Source: Wuchereria bancrofti (lineage: Eukaryota > Nematoda > Chromadorea > Rhabditida > Onchocercidae). From it: DNA of 64,000 bases. The notes beneath the pieces are model-generated. The model was not told the origin of the DNA. It was given only the letters and a program-made list of their open reading frames with translations, and ran no database searches. The translations under genes were made by a program, and so were the position numbers. This document shows positions 15,718 to 28,800 of this stretch, piece by piece. How positions within the stretch are numbered: the stretch's first letter is position 1; each line of letters opens with the position of its first letter. The stretch covers positions 9,331,795-9,395,794 of the forward strand of contig SSBO01000009.1 in assembly GCA_005281725.1 (NCBI GenBank). Direction: 5' to 3'.

Positions 15718-15812
15718 ATAAGGATCTCCCGGGGTACTCTAGGATAATTATTTCAATCCACTTGGTTTAACTCATCAGCCTAGTACCATTGAGCTATTTC
15801 TAATCACAACAT
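15718..15812 (-). repeat. tRNA-like fragment, possible SINE head
   Basis: On the minus strand, 15796-15784 reads TAGCTCAATGGTA, a good match to the internal A box of tRNA promoters. About 26 nt further on, 15758-15750 reads GATTGAAAT, a B-box-like sequence with two departures from GWTCRANNC. The segment also contains CCCGGG, unusual in this AT-rich setting. I could not fold a convincing cloverleaf with an anticodon stem, so a functional tRNA is unlikely; a decayed tRNA-derived short interspersed element is the better guess. Confidence 0.35.
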
Positions 15813-16802
15813 TCATCACTTCATTTATTTATTTATTTGATGAATAAACACTTTTGTTATAAATGCTACTTAAGTATCCACTTCGTTTTTCAAGCTTTAG
15901 TTGTAGTGAAAGAAGCTAACTGTTGGAAATAGATATCTAATATTTTTCTTTATTACATTCTTTTCCTTTCTTTCATCATCAAAATTTTCGAATTAAGTTT
16001 TTAAAAAATGTTTTGTTTTCTTTTTTTTTTTTGGTTACTTTGTCTCTAAAAAATACATTAATTAAATATATTAATTTCACTTTCCCCTAAAAATCTATTT
16101 TGATATTTTTTTTAAATTTTATTTGTTTTCCTTAAATGGTTTTTAATAAATGAAGTAACTGTCATCATTACCACTTTAACTATCATTATCGTCATCTTAT
16201 TGCAACTATCATTATTGTCATTATTATTGTATTGTTGTAATTACTATTATTATTTATTATCATTATTATCATTATTATTTAAAGTACATTTGAATGCAAA
16301 GTTGTCAATTATTAGTTTCCAGGATTTTTGTCAATGCAACATTGCCACAATATACTTTATTCTCGTACTCCAAAAGTTTGTAATCATTTTATTACTACGA
16401 AAAATAATCATTATCAGTGCACAATCAATATTATCACAATCATTTACATCATTGTACAATTATCATTATTGTAACACCGGAACTATCACTTATATCACTG
16501 TCATATCTACCATTATAATCATTACATTCACTATTATCATCATTATCAAGCAGAAATTATCACATTGATTAATATACAATAATTATAAATTAGCTTCTAT
16601 TTGTAAATGAAAAGTGCAGCAATATTTTGCAATTAATATATTTTTGTACTACAAAATAAAATAATTTTAGTATATTTTTTTTCAAATATTAGTGAAAAAT
16701 TTAATTTGTAAGTAAAATTACCGCAAATTATTTGCATTTCAGATTTTTTACCCTCTTTTTGTTTTTAAAAATTTTCAATTCATTTCGATGAAAATGCACT
16801 CA

Positions 16803-16816
16803 GAATTTGTTTCAGA
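16803..16816 (+). other. Acceptor-like site abutting the start codon (possible SL trans-splice site)
   Basis: The start codon of the homeobox gene at 16816 directly follows a pyrimidine-rich TTTGTTTCAG. This is what a nematode spliced-leader addition site looks like. It could equally be the 3' splice site of an upstream untranslated exon, which would push the promoter further 5'. Confidence 0.5.
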
Positions 16817-19800
16817 TGAAAAGTATAAATGTGAATATGAAAAGTACAATGATGATTGAAACAGATAAACGAAATGATATGTTAAGAAAAAATGATAATA
16901 AACAAAAAACGATAACTACAACTGATACAGCAATCAGTAGCACCAGTAATACAACAAAACAATTGATGCATCATCGATTTACTGTTAATGATATCTTATC
17001 ACCATTGAATAATATAGGTAAGTAATATTATCGGTTTAATTAAAACAAAAAGAAAAGGAGAAAAAATTAGATTTTCTTTTATCAAAAATTTCTAATCACA
17101 TATTATTAATTTATTTGCAAAAAAAAGAAAAAATTTTTTCCGAAAAAAACAAAAAATTGTTTAAACGTTACTTATTAAAAGATTTTCAACTTTATATTAT
17201 TGATTAATTTAAGAAAATTTTCAATCTAGCATTGAAAATTTGGTTGAAAAATGGAAAAAGAAGAAAACTAAATTTATTTCTTCCACCAATTGTTTCACTT
17301 TTGATGGTATATTTTAGCAAAAAGAAATTTATTTAATACTAATAAAATGTTATGAAAGACTTTTTTATTTAAATAAACCATCTAATACATTTAAGAATTT
17401 CCCTAAATCTGTGAACTATTAAAATGTTTTAACGAAATTATTACAATTATTGTCATGGTTTCAAATCAAGCCTAAAATTAAATACTATTTTGTAACTTAT
17501 TTAATTATAATTTTGCATTTAGAAAAAATGAAAAGTTTCAAATTTTGGAGTGGAAGTTTGAAAAAAGTAAACAGATAAGCAAAAATTTTCATTTAAAGAA
17601 ATGTATTTCTAAAAAAGTGTTTGTTAAAAAAAAGAAAAAGGACAGTTTGTACTATAAAATTTGTCTAAGCAAAAATGCAATAAATCAAAAATTTAAAATT
17701 TTGCTTGAAAAAACAAAATTTCAATTAAAAAAATTCTTCATAACCTTCAATAAACATAATGAAAAGAAAAGAAAAATTAAACAAATGGTTACAAGAAATA
17801 TTTTATTAGCTTTCCTCTATTTATCTTTTTATCATCGTCTTTTTCCCTCACATTCGTTTTTACCCGCGTATTCGCGGTATTTTCTCTCATTCGATAATTT
17901 CTTAATGATAATCTTCGAAATTTTCTTCTATTCGATTCTCCAAATGATAATTCTCAATGTTTTTGTTTTTCCATCTTTCTTTCATTTAAATTTTTGATAT
18001 GATAATCCTCGATATTTTCGTTTATTTAATTATCATTGATACTTTTTCTCTGCTAACCTTTTTTTTTTTGTTTATAAATAATAATTTCGTAACAGATAAA
18101 CCATAATATTTTCATTTATTGAATTTTGCAACTGATAATTCATTGATATTTTTATCCATTCAAATTCTGCAATTACAATTAATTCCAATATATTTTCTTT
18201 TATATGATAATATTCATGTAAAAAGGATAAAAACAAAAATTTATCCATTATAATCTACTCTTTAAAGTATATTTTTGACAATATATTTTCATTGACAAAT
18301 AATCAAATAAATTTCCCAATCGGTTTCCTTTTTATCATACTGTAAAACGAAAATGAAAGAAAAGGAAGGCGACAATATCTATGTGACAATTATATCAAAA
18401 TGCCTACTATAACCCTATTGTATTGCAATCCTATTTATCCATATTACATGAAGATAATCTTGCATTTTTGTTTGTACAATTAATGGAAAATTCCTAATCA
18501 AAAAAAAAAAAAGGAAGAAAAAGGAAAAAAAAAAAACGAAAAGCAAAGAAAAGAAGAAAAAGAATATTTTTCATTATCTAAAATAATCCTATAAAAAAAT
18601 AAATAAACAGAAAATTAGCAGCAATTTATTTATCAGATATTAAAATGTACACATTAATGAACATATTTGTTTTTAATTAATAATAGAAAATGAAAAAAAG
18701 TTAATGGTTTTTGACTTAATGAGTTATCGTCGCTTCACTTTCATTTTCATTTATTTACATTTTCAACTACGGTATTTATTCATTTCATCTCATACATGCA
18801 TGCATGCATGCATGATGCATGTTTATTATTGGTGTTGTCACCACCATTAATGATTTGTGTCAAACCTTTCCGTCTTTTCATTTATCGTCCAATGTGTAAA
18901 TAAACTTATACACATATTATTAATCTATATTTCAAATGAGATCATATTTTTACAATTAATTAATGGATAAGATCAGAATTTATTTGATTCATGAAATTAT
19001 TCATTAATTTTAATTACTTATGATAGTACGATAATTTTTTACGATGTTCCATTTTAGCGATAAAAATTTGAAATATTGTTTTGAAATGTTGAAATATCAT
19101 TTTAGCGGTAAAGTTTTGAAATTTTGAAATAAAATTAATGGTTGAAAAAATAAGTAATCGTACTGTTTCTTACTATTATTATCGTTATTATAAAATTAAA
19201 TAAATTAAAAAAATTTATTTGTATACTTAAAATTACATTTACAAATTAAATTATTAAAATATAACATTTACAAATTCAATTGTTAACAAAAATATAAAAT
19301 CCAAATTAAGTTATTAAAAGTGTACAATTTAATGTAATATTAGGCCAAGATTTTATTTCTTAATTTTTGTTGTATTCTATGGAAGATTTTTTATTTGTTT
19401 TAATAAAAGTAAAATTTGCTAAGACATTTGTAGAAGATATTTGTAAATATTTTCTATTTGATAATCTTGCGCTATTTTAAATTCATGTTTTCCCATAAAA
19501 TCTTTCCAAAAAAAATGTTTAATCATATTCATTAACAAATTTAATTTATGAATGAAGCAAGATGAAATGGAACATAAATAAAATTGAAATGATTAGAATT
19601 ATTAATAGCTTAACATTTTCTTTTTGCTCTCAATTTATAAGCTTTTAATTAAGAAAGAATTAAATTAATTTATTTAAATTACAAAATATTTGCTGGATAT
19701 TTCAATTTTATTTTAGTTTTTTTTATTAATTTATTACCTGTTATAATTTGTTAATTTCAAACAATATTTACACATTTTGAATGGAAAATTAATTCGGAAA

Positions 19801-22800
19801 TAATTTGTTCTCTCCCATTTACAAAGCTAATATGCTTCACTGTTCCAAATTTCCTGCTTAATTCGAAAATTTAAATCATTTTGATCTGATCTTGAAATTA
19901 AAATATCAAAAATATTCAAAAATTTATAACTAAATTAATATACATTAATAATATTATTTTTCAAATATACAAAAAATTGAAATTTATCAGTACAATATAA
20001 GTATCACTTTAATTCTTGTAAAGCAAAATTTGGAGTGTAATTCTAATCTAATTAAATTAAATCAATTTATGCTAACCAAATATTTTGAATTTCGTCTTAT
20101 CAAAATATCCAAAACATTCAAAATCTAAATAGTTATCTTAAAATCTTCAAATAGTTACGAAAAATTCGATTAGCAACATACATACAGTAGAAAAAATCTT
20201 TTTCCTTTCATTTTTCTTAAAAAATTTTAATCCATCTGTAATCTGAAATATATATATATTTATTATTTATTTATTTATTTATTTACATGTATCATTTATT
20301 AACATAGCAATTTTTTATAAATTTTAACTATTTCAGATTACATAGATTAAAATTTTGCTGAAATAAATAAAAGGAAAAAAAATTTTTTTTCTGCTAATAT
20401 TTATTTTCCAATTTTTTCCTTTAATTTCTTGGTAATTTGACTAATTCATTAACAAATTAATATCGTTTAATCTTTGATTCAAATAAATAATTTAATAAAT
20501 ATACAATCCCTTCTCATTTTTTTTTAATTTTAATCGGAGAAGAATTTTTGAATAATTTGACCATATTTATAGTGCACACGTATAAAGACACGTACACACA
20601 CGTACATAAGCACAAACAACGACAAAAAAATCATATATGGTGGACAGAGGAATGAAAATGTGATGACCAATGACCACTTGACATATTCAAAACATAGAAT
20701 GAAAAAGTAAAATCAACAAGAAAAAGGTTAAATGATAAAAAGTTGATATGAATGATTGACATTTTGTCATAATTGATTTGATAAATGAAAAGAAATAACC
20801 ATCGATATTACAGGATGATAAATAATAGTACTTGATGATGTCGCTTTCTTTTTAAGAACCACTTTAAGATAAGATTTCATTCAAATTTTAGTTTTCTTTT
20901 TATTTTTTATGTTTTAATGTAAAAAAAAGAAGAAGAAGAAAATGACATGAAATTGAATTTCATTACGGTAAACCACAAATAATGTCTTAAAAAAAATTTT
21001 TTTTCTCATTTATCGCTGCAAACATATTTTTTTTCTTCAAATTTTATTACAATTTTACTAATGTATGTATAGAATTTTATTTTAATTTTGTTGTTACTAC
21101 AATTTCTGAGAATTTCTAACATTACTAACTCTAAAGTTATAGTATTAAACTAAATTAAAATAATTTTTCTTCTATTATCAAGTTATAATTAAGATAATGT
21201 ATTAATAATATCATTTTTAATACTAATAAAAAAAGGCCAAAATAAAGGAAACAAAAATTTCGAAGCAAAATTAAAAAAAAAATATTGAAAAATATTTCAA
21301 AATTGAAACAAAATTAGTTTTTCTTTAAAGTTATCAAATCATTGGAAAATATTTATTTAATTTAATTTTGAACGAGAAAAAAACAAGGAATACAAAAAAC
21401 TAAGGATAAAATTGTAGTGATGTGTTTGTATATCTAAAATAATTAATTAGTGATGATTTTAAGAAAGTTAAAATTGTCATTTCATAAATATATTTATCAG
21501 AAAATCCCTGTTGCTGTCAAATAATTTGTTTACTCTTATGCTTATTTCAATAATTAGTTTATCTTCTTTATTAATTAGTTTATTCTTTTATCATACCTAC
21601 ATTCTACATTCAGATGGTATTACTGTTCTTTTTTCTCCCATTCCTCAGTCTTCCTGATACCTCTTTTTTCCCGAGATCTGGGATGAAAGAAAATTTAAAA
21701 AATGATGAAAGGATAGTTTAACTAATAATAATTAAATGTCCAAATTGTATCTGCGAAGATAATTATTTCAATAAATAGCTACAGAATAGGTAAATAAAGA
21801 ATGTGGGCGAAAAAGTTTGAGTTAAAAATAAAATATCAGAATATTATAATAATTCATTAGAATCATTTACTTTAAAGATAATCAATGAGTTGCACACGAA
21901 ATTTTGGGCACAAAAATTTCCTTCAAAAAATTTTTCTCGTTGTAAATTTTTGGATGAATCAATTGATGGAAGGATATTTTGAGATATTTACGCAGTAAAA
22001 GAAGAAAAAGAAAGGAATTCAAAGAAAAAGCCGACAAAATTAGTGATTAAAATTTATTGCTAAAAAGTTAAAGTGAAGCACTTTTTGTTGTCACACTTTC
22101 AAGATGTCAACCTAATTACCATTACTACTTAATCAAGCAATTGTCAACTTATGATCTCATCAACTGATACAAATGGGAAACTCAGAGACAGTTCAATAGA
22201 ATCAGAATTAGTAATTCAGAAAAGGATAACAAATGTTGTAAAGAACATATTAGTATTAATTCTACACTACTTCGTTTCATTGATAAAATAAAAGTACCAA
22301 TGAATTCGGTAAGTACTAATAAATGGTAACAGAATTAAAATTTGTAAAATTTTTTAATGATATTACTGTTAATTATTGTATTAATTGTCACGAGTAATTT
22401 AGTTTTTCAGAATTGGAATAAAGAATTTAAATGCAATTAAAAATTTTTTTAGCAACTAAAAAATTACACAAAAATATCTCAGCGTTTAATTAGCTCTAAT
22501 TAAAATTATCACTATTAATTATTCTAAAATATTAGCTTCATTAATTGGTCGTTGACCTCTTTTTTTCGTATACATTGGATAACATTGTATATTATTTAAA
22601 TTTGAAATGATTTTTTTTTTAAAAAACACTTTTTTATTATTAATAATAATGATATCGTGAATTTCGTTGACTGAATTTGCCTACACGAACATTTATTGAT
22701 TTATTATGACGTAGGAAGGATACTGTATTAATGAAAATAATTTAATTTTAAAAAGACTTCATTGATTAATCTTTTCATGGACATTTATTATAAAAATGTA

Positions 22801-25800
22801 TCATTTCATAAACTATATTTACCAAAAAGAAAAAATCCTTAATTATATACAAAAATCATTGATTATATGCTTTATAAGAAAATTAGAAATTAATTTTACA
22901 CTTTAATTTTACTTACTTTTACTATAGCTGTTTGTTTATTTTATATGCATAAATTATCACTTTATTATACTTCCATTTTACAGAATGAAAAACATCACTG
23001 TTGTTGTTTTTTATAGGCAAAAAATGATGATATATTAGAATTTAGCTATTTAAATTTTAATGATAAGAATGCCCAGAATAAATATGAAAATATTTAAGGA
23101 ATTGAAATTAATTGAAAATATTGATTGAGAAGTAAGAAATGACACTTAACAGAGATTGCTATAATTTAATCGAAAATGTTAAGTGTTTAAGTGGCAAAGT
23201 CTAAGATTATAGAAAATGGTATATATTTATTATTACATTGCAAAACTATCTTGAAAATTTTATATACTTATTGTGAGATTAAGTTTGTTACATAGTAATT
23301 ATCATAAAATTACCATTGATTACAATAATTTTAACAAATAATATATTATCGATAATCAATACAACATTTAGAATATTATTCAAATATGCAGCGCTTATTG
23401 CATTTATATAAATTACTTATGTAAAGGTAAATCGATGACATATATTTAGTCATAAAGAAGAAGAAATGACCTTATGACGTTTATACATATTATTTAAGTA
23501 GTCAGTAAAGATTAGGTCAATAACGTATTTATCACAAAAAAAGAAATTGAAATAACTCTGTTATGTTTACATCTATTACATAACTTCCTTTTTTGTGATA
23601 TTTTTCAACTTATTGAATTTATATAAATTATTTATGTAAAGGTAAATTGATAACATATTTAGTCATAGTTAATAAAAACTTTGGATAAATTAATACATGA
23701 AATAAATTAGTGATTACTTATTCTTATGCTGAATGCATCAATGAAATAAATGAAATAGTACGGCAGGAGTGATATAATTAATATATTTGATGCAAATTAA
23801 ATATTTAAAGGAAAAAAAATTGTCTTTATGAATTCTATTTATTATATTTTATCACACAAAGGCATAATGGTTACATTATTATGAAATGTTAATAGATGAA
23901 ATTAGAAACATTCATAATATTTGTTTTTGACCAAATAATATTTCCGAGAATTTTGACGTATCCGACTGAAAGATTAACTTACCTTGTATTTGTATTATTT
24001 CTGTATCGTTTTTTTGCGGTAAGTATTACCTTGGTGATAAATCAGAGATAATAAATAATCAGAGATACAATGCTTTTATTCTGCAATAGAGTTATTTGAA
24101 TGATGGAAATGATTTAGTAATAAATAGTAAACGATAAGAATTTCAATAATGTTGATCTTTGAAATAACTATAAAAAATTAGAAGATATGAATATTTTTGT
24201 TGCAATTTTATTGCATTCCAAAATATTTTTATCAATTTTGGTTTTTTTTTATTTTTTTAACAGGGTAAGTTTATCTTTTATCGGATGCATCAAAAATGCG
24301 TGGAAAGATTAACTTTTCTACTATAAATTATAATTTCCAATGAGTATTACAAATAATTTCAATACACTTTTGTTTTTTTCTTTTTTTCTTATTCTCCAAT
24401 TAAGTTATTTTAAGTTTTTCTTTCCTTCTTCTCTCGCTTTTTTTATCCTTCGCTTTTTTTTGCTCCACTAAATGATAATTGTTATCAAAATTTTCTTGAA
24501 ATAATTCGTTTTTTTCTTGGTCAAATTAATAATATTTATTTATTAAATTTATTGAATATAAGGAAATATTTTCAACAATTAATTAAAAATGCCAGAAAAG
24601 GAGGAAAAAACAGGACGAAATTGACAAAAATTAAAAAGCACAGTATGCTAAAGCTATTGCTACACATATAATAAAACATCATTTGTAATGTTAAAGAAAA
24701 AAAAATTGGAAATCAATTAACTCTTCAGGTATTGGCTAATTCTCTCATTTTAACTCCACCTTTTTCCATCCCCAACCAATTCATAACATTTATTCATCTG
24801 CTCCGCCCTTTTTCATCACTACCAAAATTGGATAAATTTAAGAAAGAGAAAGGGAGGAAGAGAGAGAGAGAGGGAGTGGGAAAGAGACAGAAAGAGAGAT
24901 TTGATGAGATTATGAAGTATATATGAAATGAATGAAGAGGATGAAATTGAAGTGAAATAATGAAAAGATTTGAAGAAATGGGAGGTTAAGTGGGATAGAT
25001 GAAAATGTTAATGAAAGATGAGGAAAAGACTGGTAAGGGTGAGATGTATGATAAGTGGTCATTTAATCATAAGTGGTAATAGTAAGAGGAGGAGTGGTGG
25101 TAATAGTAGTAGTAGTAGTAGTAGTAATAGTAGTAGTGGTAGGTACTAGAATAGTAATAGCTTATTGTGTTGTATAAGATTTTTTAAAAAGAAAAGTGGA
25201 AAAAGTGGGTGGAAAAGTAATTTCAACAAAGAATGAATAGGATGAAATGAGAAATGGAAAAGATAAATAATAAAAAAATAATGAAGAGGAATTTAAGAGA
25301 AAGAGGAAGAAGTGGAAAAAGAAGAGAAGATAAAGGAAGAGGAGGAAATGGAAGAGGAAGAAGAGGAGGAGGAGGAGGAGGAGGGAAAGGAGGAGGAGGA
25401 GGAGAAAAAAAAGAAAGAGGTAAAGAAAGAAGAATGGATGAGAGGAATTTTGTTCAATATTTATCTTAAGAGGATGATGGTTAGCTTAGTGTTTGGAATA
25501 GTTCGATAGGAACAAATCTATCTATTCACTTTTATTTTTCAAAAGTATACTTAACTAATAAAGCTTAAATTCTAAACTTGAACTTTCCTTTTTCTCTTTT
25601 TCTCCATCTCTCTCTCTCTCCCTGTCTTTATTTCCTTTTAATGGATGTGTATATATGTATATACCTGCAAAATATTCTTTCTCTACTTTAACAGGAAGAA
25701 AAAAAAAAGAAGGATGAATCACAAAAATTCAAGTCCACTTATTCATCATTTTCAAGTACTGTACAAAACGTATGATGATGATCATCAAGGATCTATTCAA

Positions 25801-28800
25801 ATATGATTATCTATCATTGATATTATTACTTTTACTACAACTATTATTATTTATTTAATTAATATTTGAATTTGTATTTTTTTAATTTTTTTTTTGGGAT
25901 TTATCATTTATAGTAAAATAAAATTAATTTACAATATGTAGTATTTTTTGATAGTATCGGCATGTTCTAGGAATTGGTTAATAATTTTAAATGTTAAACA
26001 AAATTATAAAAAATAAGAGTAAAATCTATATGGTAAAAAATAAGTTAACTCTCTTATAACTTAATACAAGTATTTCAATCAAATTCTATTTATTTAGCAA
26101 AATATGTCTCAATTGATTGCAAAAGAACATCTAAAGGCACTTTTTATTTTTATTAACTTTTAAGCTGATTTTTATAACTTTTTATAACAATAAATTAACT
26201 TTTATAGTAACTTTTAACGATTAAATGTTTTTCACAATCAAATGAAATATGTATATTTGAAATAGGTTTAAAAAACTGCTTTGTCATTACCAATTTGGTA
26301 TATAATTTAGTTTAATAATACTAGTTTTCGTGACCTATTTGATTACTCAGCAAATAAAACACTTCACTTACTCAAACAAAACTGAATTTGTGAATAAACA
26401 TTGAAAAAAAAAATTAAAAAATTAGCATTAGGGAATAAATTGTTATAAGTTTACCTTATATTATCAGCATTTTGAAATTAATCAGTCAATAACATTTTTT
26501 AAATAAATTCAGAAAACATAACTTTAATAATATTGTTTTGAAGTACAATTTGTGCTTGCACCACCTACTTTCATTTTCAATTTAATTGAATCATTTCCAT
26601 TTCACTTTCAAAATTTTTATTCTATGTTTAGTTAATTTTTAGTTTTCTTCGTTTCCTCTCTGACAAATTTTCTTGTCGACTATTCATCCGTTTCAATAAT
26701 TATTCAATTAAAAGCCTCTTAATATAATTTCTGATTTCTGATTATGAATTTTGATATTCAAAATGAGACGAATTAATCAGCTGTTGCATCAATATACATA
26801 TACTATTGATTTATTGGCGGATCAAAAGCAATGATTAGCGGGAATTCTTCAAGATTCTATCAGGATCTCTATCCTGTCAACAATTTCATATTGTCCAATT
26901 ATTTTTATTGATTTTTTTATATTAATATATTTATGTAACAAATATTTGAAATCATTTATTAGCATTAGGTATGATTTTTTTTCTCAGGGATTTTAATTTC
27001 GAAATAAAATTTAGAGTTCATAGATCTATGATTATTATTCTTTAGGTTTTTGCACTAAAATTGAACTTAAAATTAATCTTTTACGAGCAATTTGATTTTT
27101 TTAAACATGTTTAACACTTTGAATGAATAGTTCTATTAAAAGTTAGATAAAATTCGATCTTAGTGAAAAATCGAAATTCACTAATAAAGTCGATAAATGA
27201 ATGAAGAAATTAATCTCATTTAGTGAAGGAACAAATAAATGTAAACTAATTGAGTGGTAGATATATGATTTAATTAAATTTTATTCTCATGTAACCATCA
27301 TTATCGAATAAAACACAAAGTCACTTTTTTTGCATTTTATTTGATTAATTTCAAAATTAAATGTAATTCATTGGAAAAATTTTGAATCATTCACAAAACT
27401 TAATATTAAACTCATATTATGCAAAATTTATAATTTTACTTTTACTTTAACAAACTCACTTAAAGATTTTTTGTCATTTAATATTTTAAAATAAATCGAC
27501 TATAAAAGGGATATCTAAAAAGTTATAAACAATTTATTAATGAAATAATAAATTGTTCATAGCTTTTTAGTTCAGTGCTAAAATTCTAAGTTTTAAAATT
27601 TGATCATTCAATTCTTTGTTCAATTTAAATTAAATATTGCAATATGAAGTTAAAATACATAGAGTTATCATAATGTAACTGATATATTATAAAAGCTTTA
27701 GGTAATTTGATATGATACCATCATATGTTAGAGAGCAAAAAAAAAACCTAAAACGTAAGGTATAATTTTACTACTACAGTAAGCGTTATAATTATCTCAG
27801 TAAAAAATATTTAAAAATAAATTTAGTTATGAAAAAAAAATTGATTTAAATTATTGGACGATTTGCATAGAAAAATTTCTATTAAATTTTATAATAAAAT
27901 AATATTTCAGCTCGAGTTCATCAACGTTTGCTGAAAATGGCAGCAAACTCTGCATCGGGTAGTATAACATCATTAGAAGCATCACCAGTGGGTTTTTCCG
28001 GTTATCGACCAACAAATAGTACAATACATTCGGTAACCGGAACCGGTTCAAGTAATAGTGGTATGGGAACGGTAGCAACACATGGAGGTGCCGCAACAGC
28101 ATCATCAGCATTTAGTGCATCACCTTATCTTACCGGTCATTTTGGTAATAGTTATCAACCGGCACCGGATTTTTCGAGGTTAAACTAAAAATATACAATA
28201 TTAAAATAAAATAGATATTAAATTCAAACTGGAAAATTTGGTCAATTTTGATAAAATATTATTAGAAGTGTAAAATATATTTCATTTTAACTTTTATTTT
28301 TAATAAAAATTGTTAACTTTCAATTTTGCAGTTATGTTACAAATGCACCATCAGCTGCTGGTTGGTACGGTACTCATGATCCACGGCTTGGTTTGTTTCA
28401 TTATTCAAACATGTCATTCCATTTAAATTTAAATTTTAATAAACTATACATATGCNACATTTATTTGTTTACTTCCTACAATTATTTATTTATTATTTAC
28501 TTTATACAAATAGTATTGAATTTGAATTTTGGATTTCTAAATTTTTATAAAATTAAGTTTAAATAAAGGAAAAGTTTCTATTTTGAAATTTTATGAAATT
28601 TTATTATTGATTTTATTTACAAATAAAAATTGCTCGTAATTTATTATTACAAATAAGAGCTAATTAAATAAATATATTTTATGAAAATGTTTCGTTAAAC
28701 AGGAAATGTATGTGTGTGTCATTCTGTCTCCTCTCGTTTGAAATTTTATCATTGATTTTATTTAGTTCAATATATGAAAAAGTTCTATTTTATTTGGTGA

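Larger units (their letters stand above)
1..16802. other. Gene-poor AT-rich region upstream of the homeobox gene
   Basis: I see no exon that can be supported here. Open frames are short and made of homopolymer- or triplet-encoded residues (runs of K, F, N, L). The stretch holds poly-T and poly-A tracts, CT/GA-rich runs (about 1160-1220, 1340-1400, 1565-1600), GATAAT/TAA-rich clusters (about 715-840, 8540-8640, 12480-12800, 13050-13200, 16160-16560), a GT microsatellite, a perfect 20-bp hairpin near 2.78 kb, a tRNA-like fragment near 15.8 kb and one N gap. It may hold distal control elements of the homeobox gene or untranslated/trans-spliced leader sequence, but nothing here proves that. Confidence 0.6.
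17018..27910 (+). other. Intron 1 of the homeobox gene (10.9 kb)
   Basis: Donor G|GTAAGTAA at 17018, acceptor TATTTCAG ending at 27910; the phase joins as Ala between the TN motif and the Arg-Val-His-Gln block. No other credible exon was found inside. It holds a degenerate ~40-bp repeat (17.9-18.2 kb), a CATG repeat, a diverged 60-bp direct repeat (23.4-23.7 kb), a 600-bp purine-rich block (24.84-25.45 kb) and an NK-2-like CACTTGA site at 20675-20681. Such a large first intron in a compact gene is a usual place for tissue-specific enhancers; that is inference. Confidence 0.8.

Noticed and set aside
16807..16815. TTG as an earlier start for the homeobox gene
   Set aside because: It is not an ATG, and TTTGTTTCAG here reads as a splice acceptor ending right before the ATG at 16816.
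17545..17997. 150-codon open frame, the longest in the window
   Set aside because: No ATG at its start, Lys- and Phe-rich low complexity, overlaps a degenerate repeat, lies in an intron with no family motif.
24732..24926. 64-codon frame starting after a TTCAG
   Set aside because: The first part has ordinary composition but it runs into the purine block; it cannot join in phase with exon 1 or 2 in a way that adds a known NK-2 block.
25254..25509. Glu- and Gly/Arg-rich open frames
   Set aside because: They are translations of a purine-only simple repeat in an intron; no splice or start support.
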